A stretch of DNA of 56,063 nucleotides from Candidatus Latescibacterota bacterium (GTDB lineage: Bacteria; Krumholzibacteriota; Krumholzibacteriia; WVZY01): positions 437,512-493,574 of the forward strand of contig CP070677.1 in the NCBI GenBank assembly GCA_020352495.1, in the 5' to 3' direction. Shown here piece after piece: positions 32,993 through 41,892 of this stretch. Position 1 is the first letter of the stretch. Each line of letters opens with the position of its first letter. The notes below the pieces were generated by a model. That model worked only from the letters and a program-made list of their open reading frames with translations, had not been told where the DNA came from and made no database searches. Made by a program: the position numbers and the translations under genes.

Positions 32993-35032
32993 ATGGGGTA
33001 TGAGTTCAAACCGTTTGACGAGATGACGCCCGAGGACTATGCAGCGATTGGTCTCAAGGCGGGTCTCGAAATCCATCAACAGCTGATGACGGAGAAAAAA
33101 CTGTTCTGCCGGTGTCCGGCGGGTCACTACAGCGACTCGTACGATGCGGAAATACTCCGCCATATGAGACCAACCCTCTCCGAATTGGGCGAGTACGACG
33201 GCACCGCGTTAATGGAGTTCAAAACAAAAAAAGAGATCGTCTACAGAATTCACAGCGACACGGTCTGCACCTATGAGATGGACGACACTCCTCCGTTCAT
33301 GATGAATGAAGCGGCGTTGGATATCGCCGTCGAAGTCGCTCTGTTGTTGAACCTCAACCTGGTGAACGAACTTCATATCTCCCGCAAACAATATCTCGAC
33401 GGAAGCATTCCCACCGGGTTTCAGAGGACGACTATTCTGGGTGTGGATGGCTGGATACCTTACAAAAACAGAAAGATCGGGATCGCGCAGCTTGGACTCG
33501 AAGAGGACGCTTGCCGCGAGGTTTCCGATATTGGTCATCAGCGAGTGTTCTTGACCGACAGACTCGGTATGCCGCTCATCGAAACGGTGACGAAACCAGA
33601 TATGAGAACACCACAGGAAGCCGCCGAAGTGGGCGAGATTCTGCGGAGACTCGTCCGCGCAACGGGCAAGATGCGCGTGGGTCATGGGGCGGCCCGTGAG
33701 GACGTAAACGTCAGTATTGATGGTGGCACACGGGTCGAGATAAAGGGGGTTCCGAGCCTATCGCGGGTTCCGCTCCTAATCTACAATGAAGCGATGCGCC
33801 AATGGAATCTGCTACGGATACGAAAGCTCCTCGAGCAAAGAGAAATCACTCCTTCGACATTCTCATCGAGCAATGCCGACGTTACACGCGTCTTGTTGGG
33901 AACGCAATACGTTCCCATCCAACAGTCAATGGAACGTGGAGAAGAAATCCACTGCGTGAGACTCGACGGGTACGCCGGAATACTCAATGAAAAAACTCAG
34001 ACCGACACGACGTTTGCCAAGGAGATCTCGGATCGGGTGAGGGTTGTTGCGTGTCTCACAACTCTTCCGAACATCGTGCACTCGGATGCGGCATCGGAAA
34101 CGCTTTCGGCGAAATTCTGGAAGCGAATTCGACAACGGATGAACGCGAGACCAAACGATGCGCTGGTATTGGTGTGGGGAAACAGGGAAGATGTCGAGTG
34201 CGGGTGCAATGAAATCGCTATACGAGCGCGGGAAGCCACGGAGGGTATTCCAAGTGAAACGCGTCAAGCGTTGAATGACGGTACCAACGGATTCGAACGC
34301 ATTCTGCCGGGTCCTGACAGAATGTACCCCGACACCGATCTTCCTCCCCAAGCGCTCTCCTCCAAACGGGTGGACGAAGCTCGATCCCGTTTGCCCGAGC
34401 CTCCGTGGCTCCGTGAGGCCCGTTACGAGAAGTACGATCTACCCGACGATGTGTTGGACGCACTCACATCGTCCCCAAGGGTTCTCTTATTCGACAGCCT
34501 GGTGGACAAACTCGGCGTGAATCCGACACTGGCCGGTGTGTTTCTATCCCAGCACGTCAAGGCGCTTCGGCGGAAGGGCCTCATGGTGGAGGCTCTCTCC
34601 GATGATGAGATATATTGCGTTTTCGAGGCGCACAAAGACGGGCGGCTATCCCGTGAGGGGATTCCGGAGGTGGTTCGCCGACTCATGCGCCGGAACAGGG
34701 GGCGTCAAGAGAATGGTGAGGGTGTGACCAACGATCCCCGCAAAAACGTTCAATCCGCGCTCGATGAACTGGGACTCCGCCCGTTGTCGGATGATGAGTT
34801 GAGAAGAATGGTCGAGAAGGCCGTTGAGGAGGGCGAGCTGCCAGACACCCTTGTGACACATGACAAAAAACATCGCTACTTGATGGGCGTGTTGATGGTA
34901 GAAGCGCGGGGACGTGCCGAAGGTAGAGTCGTGTCGAACATGCTGACAGAGAAACTGAATGCGAGCGACAAACTCGCGGCGGCAGAGGGCAAGTCGACAA
35001 CCAGAAACCCCAAAAACGGCAAAGCCGGCTGA
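32993..35032 (+). CDS. gatE: Archaeal-type Glu-tRNA(Gln) amidotransferase subunit E
   Basis: 679-residue kinase/transferase subunit that phosphorylates and amidates Glu-tRNA(Gln), with ammonia supplied by GatD. The GatB/GatE core is at about 20-290 (GLKAGLEIHQQL, RCPAGHYSD, SRKQYLDGSIPTGFQRT, GHGAAREDVNVSI), with an AspRS-like GAD insertion at about 300-420 that is found in GatE but not in bacterial GatB; the helical YqeY-like tail ends the protein (HRYLMGVLMVEARGRAEGRVV). The start ATG follows GGAGG by nine bases; a frame extension of 11 codons is rejected. It is followed after 13 bases by gatD. GatDE is described as an archaeal enzyme, so its presence in this bacterial context is notable. 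Confidence 0.9.
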   Translation: MGYEFKPFDEMTPEDYAAIGLKAGLEIHQQLMTEKKLFCRCPAGHYSDSYDAEILRHMRPTLSELGEYDGTALMEFKTKKEIVYRIHSDTVCTYEMDDTPPFMMNEAALDIAVEVALLLNLNLVNELHISRKQYLDGSIPTGFQRTTILGVDGWIPYKNRKIGIAQLGLEEDACREVSDIGHQRVFLTDRLGMPLIETVTKPDMRTPQEAAEVGEILRRLVRATGKMRVGHGAAREDVNVSIDGGTRVEIKGVPSLSRVPLLIYNEAMRQWNLLRIRKLLEQREITPSTFSSSNADVTRVLLGTQYVPIQQSMERGEEIHCVRLDGYAGILNEKTQTDTTFAKEISDRVRVVACLTTLPNIVHSDAASETLSAKFWKRIRQRMNARPNDALVLVWGNREDVECGCNEIAIRAREATEGIPSETRQALNDGTNGFERILPGPDRMYPDTDLPPQALSSKRVDEARSRLPEPPWLREARYEKYDLPDDVLDALTSSPRVLLFDSLVDKLGVNPTLAGVFLSQHVKALRRKGLMVEALSDDEIYCVFEAHKDGRLSREGIPEVVRRLMRRNRGRQENGEGVTNDPRKNVQSALDELGLRPLSDDELRRMVEKAVEEGELPDTLVTHDKKHRYLMGVLMVEARGRAEGRVVSNMLTEKLNASDKLAAAEGKSTTRNPKNGKAG

Positions 35033-35045
35033 TGACGGTCAAAAG

Positions 35046-36431
35046 ATGAGCAAAGACAAACACAAAGGTTATAGAGGAAAAGGTCTCGCCGCATTGAAAG
35101 AGCACGGTGTCGCTGTGTGGAGCGACGTGGACGTGGAGGCAAAGACGGGCAGCTTTCAAGGCATCATTCTTCCTCGTTCCGAAACCGCGGATGAGGATCA
35201 CATCGTTCTCAAGTTGAGAAACGGGTACAACGTAGGCCTCCAGGCGGAGAGCATCATTTCGATGGAGGAGAAGGGTCGCAAGGAAGCCCACTACAAGATC
35301 CCTGAGAAGGAGTTTCCCTATGATCCAAAAAAACCAAACGTCAGGCTTTTTGGTACGGGAGGAACGATTGCCAGCAGACTGGATTATCGGACGGGAGCCG
35401 TGATACCCGCTTTCTCGCCCGGGGAATTGTATGGTTCGGTTCCGGAGCTTGCCGACCTGTGTAATCTGACCACAGAAAAACTCTTTGGCGTCTTTAGCGA
35501 AAACATGGGGCCGGAGCAATACATTATCACGGCAAAAAAAATCGGAGAGGCGATCAAAGACGGAACCGACGGCATCGTGATCGGTCATGGGACCGACACG
35601 ATGCATCACACCGCTGCGATTCTGAGCTTTATGGTCCAGGACTCGCCGGTTCCGATCGTAATGGTTGGCTCACAACGTTCGTCCGACAGGCCGTCCTCGG
35701 ATGCGGCGTCGAATCTCATCAACTCGGTAAAGGCGGCCGCGGAAGGAGACATCGCCGAAGTCGTGGTATGCATGTTCGGGCCGACTTCCGATCAGTACGG
35801 TCTCCTCCATCGCGGGACGCGAGTCCGAAAGATGCATTCCAGCTATCGCTCCACATTCAGGACCATTGGAGACATACCTCTGGCGATGATAAGCCGGAAG
35901 GGACTCGTTCATCTCAGGGACGATATCAAACACCGGCGTAACGATCGGGATGTCAAGATAAACCTAGCGTTCGAAGAGAAGGTGACGATACTCTACTACT
36001 ACCCCAATATGTTGCCGGATCTCGTGGACGCGTGTGTCGACAACGGGTACCTCGGGATTGTGATCGCTGGAACGGGTCTGGGACACGTCAACAAGCCGCT
36101 CTATCCCGCGTTGAAAAGAGCTCGCAACAATGGGGTGCACGTCTATATGACCGTCCAGACCCTTTGGGGGTACGTGCAGATGTATGTCTACGAAACGGGC
36201 CGGGAGATCATGGAGCTTGGCGTCGTCCCCGCCTGCAACATGCTTCCCGAAGTAGCGTACATGAAGCTATGTTGGGCGCTCGGGCAATCGAACGACCGCG
36301 AGGAAGTGGAGAGAATCATGCTTACGCCGGTCAATGGTGAGATCACCGAGCGCGAGCCTTACAATGGCTATCTCATCTATCAGGGTGCCATACCCGAGGT
36401 GCAGGATTTCCTGAGAACCATCAAACGTTAG
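35046..36431 (+). CDS. gatD: Archaeal-type Glu-tRNA(Gln) amidotransferase subunit D (asparaginase-like)
   Basis: 461 residues. An N-terminal ~70-residue beta-domain (GVAVWSDVDVEAKTGSFQGIIL) is followed by a linker and an L-asparaginase I domain, an arrangement specific to GatD. The catalytic Thr motifs are both present: FGTGGTIASR and GHGTDTMHHTAA, with the Asp-Lys pair region FMVQDSPVPIVMVGSQRSSDRPSSDA. It releases ammonia from Gln for GatE. The start ATG at 35046 follows 13 bases after gatE; the longer in-frame extension overlaps gatE and is a shadow. A free asparaginase is excluded by the N-terminal domain and by the gatE neighbour. Confidence 0.9.
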   Translation: MSKDKHKGYRGKGLAALKEHGVAVWSDVDVEAKTGSFQGIILPRSETADEDHIVLKLRNGYNVGLQAESIISMEEKGRKEAHYKIPEKEFPYDPKKPNVRLFGTGGTIASRLDYRTGAVIPAFSPGELYGSVPELADLCNLTTEKLFGVFSENMGPEQYIITAKKIGEAIKDGTDGIVIGHGTDTMHHTAAILSFMVQDSPVPIVMVGSQRSSDRPSSDAASNLINSVKAAAEGDIAEVVVCMFGPTSDQYGLLHRGTRVRKMHSSYRSTFRTIGDIPLAMISRKGLVHLRDDIKHRRNDRDVKINLAFEEKVTILYYYPNMLPDLVDACVDNGYLGIVIAGTGLGHVNKPLYPALKRARNNGVHVYMTVQTLWGYVQMYVYETGREIMELGVVPACNMLPEVAYMKLCWALGQSNDREEVERIMLTPVNGEITEREPYNGYLIYQGAIPEVQDFLRTIKR

Positions 36432-36548
36432 ACCAGTCTGGGTGGCCTTCGCGTGGGCGTCGTCATGGTTGGCGCTCGTTGGGACCACAACAAGTCAAAA
36501 AAACCAAACTCGAGATGAATGTACTCCCGAGTCAAAAGGAGGACGATC

Positions 36549-37007
36549 ATGCTCAAACCGATTTCAGTCGTCGCACTGCTCGTGACACTGTCGTTGAGCG
36601 CAACCGTCGGACTCGCGCAAACGGATACGTTGTCGATCGATCAATCCCAAACGGAGGGTACGGCCGTTTCTGCAACGCGAGCCAAGCAAATCACACGCGC
36701 CGTTTTTACGAACGGGATCGAGAGCCGCGAGCCCATCGACCGCGTTGACTCGCTCACCACCCAAGTCAATAACATCTTCTTTTTCTGTGAGGTCCGGGAT
36801 ATGGAGGGGCAAACCGTCACCCATCGCTGGATCCACGATGAAAAAAAGATGGCGGAGGTCTCTTTCGAAATCGGTGGTCCCAGGTGGCGTGTGTATTCGA
36901 GCAAGACTCTGCTCCCCGAATGGACCGGTAGATGGAAAGTCGAGATCGTGGATGGAGAAGGGAACAAGCTCGACGAGCGAAGCTTCGTTTACGAGAAAGC
37001 CGAATAA
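36549..37007 (+). CDS. Secreted DUF2914 protein
   Basis: 152 residues: a signal peptide (LKPISVVALLVTLSLSATVGLAQ) and a single DUF2914 domain, seen in TRAVFTNGIESREPIDRVDS, NNIFFFCEVRDMEGQTVTHRW and GGPRWRVYSSKTLLPEWTG. The domain is a small beta-sandwich found in envelope proteins; function unknown. The ATG at 36549 has an AAGGAGG site. It lies 117 bases after gatD on the same strand and faces the pilin gene. Confidence 0.87.
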   Translation: MLKPISVVALLVTLSLSATVGLAQTDTLSIDQSQTEGTAVSATRAKQITRAVFTNGIESREPIDRVDSLTTQVNNIFFFCEVRDMEGQTVTHRWIHDEKKMAEVSFEIGGPRWRVYSSKTLLPEWTGRWKVEIVDGEGNKLDERSFVYEKAE

Positions 37008-37068
37008 TCAACTTGGTGAGAGTCTCTGTATGGTCTCGGTCGGCTACGGCCGTCGGCGCTGACCTGTG

Positions 37069-37084
37069 CGGCGACTAGTCGCCG
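37069..37084. repeat. 16-base perfect palindrome at the pilin stop codon
   Basis: CGGCGACTAGTCGCCG is self-complementary over 16 bases and contains the TAG stop of the pilin gene. A second small hairpin (CGGC-TACG-GCCG) lies just left of it at about 37040-37052. Together they may mark the end of the two convergent transcripts; no T-tract. Confidence 0.35.
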
Positions 37085-37494
37085 ACGACGACCGGAGGAT
37101 CGATCAGCCCAACGGCACCGTGTCCTTTGATCATATAACCTCCCCCCGCAAGGTTGAATATACTGATATCCCCTTGCGAACCCGGGTCGGCATTCCACGC
37201 GATGTTTGTTGGGGTGTTGGTAAATGGGTTCCGGGGGAAGACCCCCTGGGGCAGGAGGGACTGGAGTTCGGCTTGATCGGCGGGCTGGGGATAGATGCCC
37301 AGATGGTCAACGGAAAAAACCTCCATGCCGGATTGAATGACGTGCATGTTTTCTCTGACGAGCGCGTTTTTCGCTCGTTCGGCGAACTTGATATAGTTCG
37401 GGATAATGATCGAGGCGAGTATCCCGATGATCATCACGACGATCGCGAGCTCGATCAGCGTAAACCCATCTGTCTGATTCAGTCTTTTGACCAT
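37075..37494 (-). CDS. Type IV pilin-like / pseudopilin protein
   Basis: 139 residues with a class III signal sequence: positively charged leader MVKRLNQTDG cut before Phe11 by prepilin peptidase, and the conserved Glu at mature position 5 (GFTLIELAIVVMIIGILAS). The hydrophobic helix is followed by a short globular domain with a GspG-like flavour (NMHVIQSGMEVFSVDHLGIYPQ). It could be a minor or major pilin or a type II secretion pseudopilin; no assembly genes are in the window, so it is an orphan here. AGGA precedes the ATG. Confidence 0.9.
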   Translation of the reverse strand: MVKRLNQTDGFTLIELAIVVMIIGILASIIIPNYIKFAERAKNALVRENMHVIQSGMEVFSVDHLGIYPQPADQAELQSLLPQGVFPRNPFTNTPTNIAWNADPGSQGDISIFNLAGGGYMIKGHGAVGLIDPPVVVGD

Positions 37495-38063
37495 GGCGTT
37501 CCTGCCGGTTGTGGCGTTCCTTGCGACCCGAGGACTGCATCCCCCTCACATCTCGGTTTTGGCGACCGACCCCCAGCCTCGAAGTCCGACTTCTCAATCC
37601 CCACTGAAATCGGTGATTCTTTTTTAAAGAGCAGTCTGGCACTGAAAAAACCATGCCAAGGTTCGCTTGACCCACGATGCCTGCAATGGGTTGTCAAAGC
37701 GATACTTGGGAAACTCGCTTCATGCGCGACGTGACAATGGGGATCGAAAAGAAGGGGCACGGCTTGCGACCTGCAATTCGACGGGTCGCAAGGACGAGAA
37801 CGCGGGTCCGACCTCTCCTTGGATGCCGCGTAAGATCGTGTCGGATTCTGGAGCCTGTCGGCCCGTCGATCGTCGAATGGTTGTGTTCACAGGGAGTTGC
37901 GAGCCTGGGCTTAGCCATGTCGTCAAGAGACCACCTGACCGATGTAGGTTGGTTCAGAACTTGCGTCGTACCGCGGGGTCAGGTCCATTTTGGAAATGCT
38001 GGGGCATATAACAGTCCGTATTCGGAACGGGGAAGGGGCCGATCGGTTCTCGGGGAGGCTCAA
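37495..38063. other. Long divergent intergenic region between pilin and HAMP genes
   Basis: About 570 bases. A 9-bp perfect hairpin CTTGCGACC/GGTCGCAAG (37763-37792, loop 12) is the only clear structure; it could lie in a leader of the HAMP gene. ORFs through this stretch, including the long upstream extension of the HAMP frame, are Arg-rich and have no ribosome binding site. I found no convincing promoter for either gene. Confidence 0.4.
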
Positions 38064-38744
38064 ATGAAGCTTGGAAATTTCCGAAGAAAGAAATATTTGA
38101 TCGATGCTCACCAGTATCGGCTCATGGGAATCAGCTTTATGTATGTCGCGGCGATCGTCTTGGTGTTCGCCGGTGCCCTGTTCATTCCGGTTGTCATCCA
38201 GCTTCACAGCGGAAGCATCTCTTCGCCGATCGTGCAAGACGCGGCGAGGCAGTTTCTCGTGTTCCACACACGTCTGTGGCCACCGGTAATGTTGCTCATC
38301 GTTCTGCTCGTTTTGCACAATGTCTTGGTTTCGCATCGCATCTTTGGTCCATTGCACCGGATTCGGGATGAGCTTCGGAAGATCGGTGATGGCAATCTAT
38401 TTGGGAAAGTGAAGCTTCGCAAGGCGGACTATCTGACCAAGGAGGCAAACGCCGTCAATCAGATGATCGAGGCGCTGCGTACAAAGATCCGAGCGATCGA
38501 CCAAAAACAGGGAGATGCGCGAACGCTGCTCGTCGAGCTCCAGAGGGCTGTGATTCGAGGATCGGCCGACGAGATCAACGGCAAAATCGAGGAGTTGTCT
38601 GCAGCTATCGAACGTCTGCAACACTCCATCGGGCAATTTGAGCTGCGACGGGACATGCCCCGATCGCCAAAGACTACCGAGAAGAGGGATCAATCAAAGC
38701 CGCCCGGGGAACCGGTCGGCGCAAGTGCCGAAACAAGGGGTTAG
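38064..38744 (+). CDS. Two-helix membrane protein with HAMP domain and coiled coil, no output domain
   Basis: 226 residues: transmembrane helix at about 24-46 (GISFMYVAAIVLVFAGALFIPVV), a short periplasmic loop of ~30 residues, a second helix at about 78-98 (PPVMLLIVLLVLHNVLV), a HAMP linker (SHRIFGPLHRIRDELRKIGDGN) and a heptad-rich helical tail to about 205. There is no kinase, cyclase or MCP signalling domain. The ATG at 38064 is preceded by GGGGAGG; the 129-codon upstream frame is rejected. A terminator follows directly. It may pass a signal to a partner protein or act as a structural element; unknown. Confidence 0.85.
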   Translation: MKLGNFRRKKYLIDAHQYRLMGISFMYVAAIVLVFAGALFIPVVIQLHSGSISSPIVQDAARQFLVFHTRLWPPVMLLIVLLVLHNVLVSHRIFGPLHRIRDELRKIGDGNLFGKVKLRKADYLTKEANAVNQMIEALRTKIRAIDQKQGDARTLLVELQRAVIRGSADEINGKIEELSAAIERLQHSIGQFELRRDMPRSPKTTEKRDQSKPPGEPVGASAETRG

Positions 38745-38780
38745 GCTCACATTGGTTCACCGATAGCTCGGGAACCGGTA

Positions 38781-38822
38781 AAGACCGTCTGTGAGAGAGA
38801 TCGCAGACGGTCTTCGCTTTTT
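38781..38822 (+). terminator. Rho-independent terminator after the HAMP gene
   Basis: AAGACCGTCTG (38781-38791) pairs with CAGACGGTCTT (38804-38814), 11 perfect pairs with a 12-base loop, followed by CGCTTTTTG. Confidence 0.9.
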
Positions 38823-39013
38823 GTGGGAGGATATTGAATGGTCGTGGTAACGCGAATGCCTTGGGGTCCCAGGGGTGCCCGACGGGAACGAAAACGATCC
38901 CAAAATTAGGAGTGGACGATCTGATCGGTCTTGCCAATATTATTCAATCGATGAGTAAGCCCAAGGACGACGCTGACAACCCTGTCGGGCCGGCGGGCGT
39001 TTGCTGAAGAGTC

Positions 39014-39682
39014 ATGGAATTGATCGATGTTCCAACAGAACAAACCACGGCGGCTACTGATGTTTTGCTGAGTGTCGTAGCTGTGGCGCTCATGGTGTAT
39101 CTTCACCGTTTTCGTCGGTTGGATCCATGGAAGGTTGCGGTGTGGTCATGGGTGGCGGGACTCCTGGCCCTTGGCGCGGCGTTGGGTTCTGTCGTTCACG
39201 GTGTGAGGTTTTCTCCGGCGACCACACGCGTGTTGTGGCAGCCGCTGTATTTGTCTTTGGCGTTCGTCGTTATTTTGGTAGTCGTCGGCGCTATTACCGA
39301 TTGGCGCGGGAGACAAACAGCTCGACGGTTTCTTCCGGGTCTCGTCGTTTTTCCCGTCCTCTTTTGGGTCGTCACGTTTATTGGCGAGTTTTCATATGCC
39401 GCCTTTGTCATCTTCGAGCTTCCTGCGATGGCGTTTGCCCTTGGTGTTTATCTGAAGCTCGCCGTGGGGAGGAGCTTCACCGGTGCCTGGTGGATGGTGG
39501 CAGCCATATTCTTAACCATTGCGGCCGCCGCCGTACAAGCGACGGGGGTCGTTTACGTAACGGTCGTCTGGCCGTTTGACCACAATGGCGTGTTTCATCT
39601 CGTCCAGATCTTGGCGGTGGGGGTCCTGGCAATCGGGTTGCGATTGAGTTTCACGTCAAAAATGCCCGGCGAGCACCCGTAG
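39014..39682 (+). CDS. Seven-helix membrane protein, function unknown
   Basis: 222 residues, almost entirely hydrophobic with about seven helices (for example DVLLSVVAVALMVYLHRF, PLYLSLAFVVILVVVGAI, VVFPVLFWVVTFIGEFSYA). The pattern TD-x-LL at the start and GAALGSVVHGV in helix two resemble the DUF6962 group of membrane proteins, but I hold that match loosely. The start ATG has no strong Shine-Dalgarno site. It precedes a YwiC-like membrane protein and a CDF exporter on the same strand with about 100 bases between. Confidence 0.7.
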   Translation: MELIDVPTEQTTAATDVLLSVVAVALMVYLHRFRRLDPWKVAVWSWVAGLLALGAALGSVVHGVRFSPATTRVLWQPLYLSLAFVVILVVVGAITDWRGRQTARRFLPGLVVFPVLFWVVTFIGEFSYAAFVIFELPAMAFALGVYLKLAVGRSFTGAWWMVAAIFLTIAAAAVQATGVVYVTVVWPFDHNGVFHLVQILAVGVLAIGLRLSFTSKMPGEHP

Positions 39683-39790
39683 TCGACGCGCAGTGCGCAC
39701 CGGACAGTTTTCGGGGAGCGGTGATCGCCAGCAAGCCGCTGTCTGCCCTCCGACGATCGTTACGAGAGCCAGGTGCCAAGCGAAGTTTCA

Positions 39791-40585
39791 ATGATGTTTG
39801 GTCGTGTTCGTCTCAAGACAATCGCACTCCCCGTCGAGCACGGTGGATGGGGGTTTTTGTTCGAACCAATACTCCTGGGGTTGTGTGTGGCGCCGAGCGC
39901 CGCGGGGTTCTTTCTTAGCGTCCTGACGGTGGCGTCATTTCTTCTCAGGCATCCCCTCAAGATTTTCTTGGCTGGCGAAGACGCGGTGTCCGAGTCGCCT
40001 CGACGTAGAGCCGCGTTGCAGATCGCGGTCGTGTATTTCATGATCGGCGTCGTCGGGCTTGTGTGTGGTGTGTGGCTCGGGGGGTATGCGCCACTCGTGC
40101 CCTTTGTCGTGCTCGCCCCGCTGGTAGTCACGTATTTCTTTTACGACACTCAGAGACAAGGGAGGAAATTGGCTGCGGAGACAGCCGGGCCCGTGGGACT
40201 TGGCGGTGTGACGACGGCGATTGCCGTCGCGGGGGGTTGGGGTTGGCTGGATGCCGTGTTGTTGTGGATAGTACTGATGGGACGGACGCTCCCATCCATC
40301 TTTTACGTACGAGCCCGACTTCGTCTGGAGAAGGGTGAAGTTGTCAGCCGGTGGCCGACGGTGAGCATTCACCTTGGATTCGGGGTTGCATTGGCGGTGT
40401 TTTCGTGGAAAGATCTGGTGCCGTACTTGACAGTTGTTGCCGTGTTGGTTCTCTTGCTTCGGGCCGCTCACGGCTTGTCCTCACGACGACGCTCATCCAA
40501 AGCGACTCGAATCGGTTTTTTGGAGATTGGGTATGGTATCGTGTACGTGGTCGTGGCGATAGTTGGCTACCGGGTCGGGTGGTAA
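39791..40585 (+). CDS. YwiC-like membrane protein
   Basis: 264 residues with about eight hydrophobic helices. The N-terminal ALPVEHGGWGFLFEPILLGL is the hallmark of the YwiC-like family, followed by FFLSVLTVASFLLRHPLKIFL. The fold recalls UbiA-type prenyltransferases in helix number, but the Asp-rich motifs are not seen. Function unknown. Start uncertain: ATG at 39791 or 39794, or a GTG at 39773. Six bases separate its stop from the CDF gene, so the two are probably co-transcribed. Confidence 0.8.
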   Translation: MMFGRVRLKTIALPVEHGGWGFLFEPILLGLCVAPSAAGFFLSVLTVASFLLRHPLKIFLAGEDAVSESPRRRAALQIAVVYFMIGVVGLVCGVWLGGYAPLVPFVVLAPLVVTYFFYDTQRQGRKLAAETAGPVGLGGVTTAIAVAGGWGWLDAVLLWIVLMGRTLPSIFYVRARLRLEKGEVVSRWPTVSIHLGFGVALAVFSWKDLVPYLTVVAVLVLLLRAAHGLSSRRRSSKATRIGFLEIGYGIVYVVVAIVGYRVGW

Positions 40586-40591
40586 ATACGG

Positions 40592-41500
40592 ATGTCAAAA
40601 AACAACAATTCACAATTGATCTCCAACGCGATGAGAGGTATTCGCGTAACGGTTTTGGGAATCCTCGTGAGCTCCGCGCTGGCCGTCGTCAAGGTCATAA
40701 CGGGGGTCGTCGGGAACTCGTACGCGCTCGTCGCTGACGGTATCGAATCGCTTCTGGACGTGATCAGCGCGCTCGTTGTGTGGGGTGGTCTGAAGATCGC
40801 CGCTAGTCCACCCGACAAAAGATATCCGTTTGGGTATGGGAAGGCGGAGCCTCTTGCGGGGCTCGTGGTGTCCGTCGCTCTGTTGGCTGCCGCGGCGGGA
40901 ATCGCGATCCAGAGCATCAGGGAAATTCGGGTCCCACAACATACCCCCGAGTCTTTCACGCTCATCATCCTTGTTCTTGTCGTCATCGCGAAGGAGACGA
41001 TGTACCGGGTGTTGAAACGGGTCGGAACATCGATCAGTAGCAGCGCGCTCCAGACCGACGCGTGGCATCACCGTTCGGACGCCCTTACGTCCATCGCTGC
41101 ATTTGTTGGGATCTCGATCGCGTTGATTGGCGGCGAAGGATACGCGACCGCCGATGAATGGGCGGCGCTCTTTGCATGTGTCGTAATCGCGTTCAACGGA
41201 ACGCGGCTTTTCAAAAAAACCCTCGCCGAAGTGATGGATATCGCGCCGCCCGCCGACGTGGAGAGACGCATACGCGCCATTGCTTCGTCGGTCGATCGAG
41301 TCGTCGCTCTCCATATGTGTAGGGTTCGCAAGAGCGGGCTGGTACTCTTCGTGGACATACATGTCGTCGTGGATGGGAACATCCCCGTTCGGGAGGGTCA
41401 CGCCATCGCACACGACGTCAAGGATGCCCTTCTGAAGTCCGAACTTTCAATTCAGGACGTGGATGTTCATATCGAGCCGGCCGACCAGTTTCGTCTTTGA
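40592..41500 (+). CDS. Cation diffusion facilitator (CDF) metal exporter
   Basis: 302 residues, six transmembrane helices and a cytoplasmic ferredoxin-like C-terminal domain. The metal site in helix II reads ADGIESLLD (Asp, Glu, Asp), and helix V has DAWHHRSDALTS (HxxxD), which is typical of Zn/Fe/Mn exporters of the FieF/MamB type. The C-terminal domain contains HMCRVRKSGLVLFVDIHVVVD and HDVKDALL. It exports divalent metal in exchange for protons. Metal identity is not decidable from motifs. Next to a YwiC-like gene. Confidence 0.93.
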   Translation: MSKNNNSQLISNAMRGIRVTVLGILVSSALAVVKVITGVVGNSYALVADGIESLLDVISALVVWGGLKIAASPPDKRYPFGYGKAEPLAGLVVSVALLAAAAGIAIQSIREIRVPQHTPESFTLIILVLVVIAKETMYRVLKRVGTSISSSALQTDAWHHRSDALTSIAAFVGISIALIGGEGYATADEWAALFACVVIAFNGTRLFKKTLAEVMDIAPPADVERRIRAIASSVDRVVALHMCRVRKSGLVLFVDIHVVVDGNIPVREGHAIAHDVKDALLKSELSIQDVDVHIEPADQFRL

Positions 41501-41892
41501 GTAACCGGTCGCCCGCAATCCCGCACCGACAGGCCGACTTCGATTCCGAGTTTGCCAGCTGATTGCTGGCACCTTCGGCCTCCGGGGTTGGGGACTGATG
41601 CTCGGGTTCCGCGGTAACGTCACGAACACAGGGCTAATCCCTCAAAGTACGCCGTCTCCCACTGCGGTTCAATTGCCGCTTTGAGAGCCCCGCCGGGTCT
41701 GATATAGTAGAGCCCTTCGTGTGGAGCCGACGAGGGCTTGCCGTCGGTAAGGCGCCTGCCGTTGGAGAGGTGGCTGGGCACGGTAAACGTTTAGCCATTA
41801 TCGCATCGGGAGCGAAGCGTTGCGCGTTGGGCGCGGCGCTGGGGTAACAGGTCAGTAAGGACATCGACGTTTTTTAGTGAAGGAGATTGAGA
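41501..41892. other. Intergenic region with promoter and leader of the parvulin gene
   Basis: About 390 bases. Contains a GCCAGC/GCTGGC hairpin (41554-41570) shortly after the CDF gene, the promoter candidate at 41681-41708 and a CCGACG/CGTCGG hairpin (about 41731-41752) in the predicted ~175-base leader. The fragment GGAGAGGTGGCTG near 41770 recalls a tRNA-Ser 5' end, but no acceptor partner, anticodon arm or TPsiC arm follows, so I do not call a tRNA. Confidence 0.4.
41681..41708 (+). promoter_or_regulatory. Candidate promoter for the parvulin lipoprotein gene
   Basis: TTGAGA (41681-41686) and TATAGT (41703-41708) are 16 bases apart, with 5/6 matches at -10. It would give a long leader of about 175 bases. 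Confidence 0.5.

Noticed and set aside
37600..37680. Sigma54-type promoter for the pilin gene (TTGGCAT on the minus strand)
   Set aside because: The -12 element lacks the required GC, so only half of the consensus is present.
41740..41830. tRNA-Ser-like start GGAGAGGTGGCTG
   Set aside because: The acceptor partner, anticodon stem, TPsiC arm and CCA end are missing in the expected positions.
41845..41870. AACAGGTCAG resembling the SRP RNA loop
   Set aside because: The rest of the conserved SRP apical sequence (GGAAGCAGC type) is absent.
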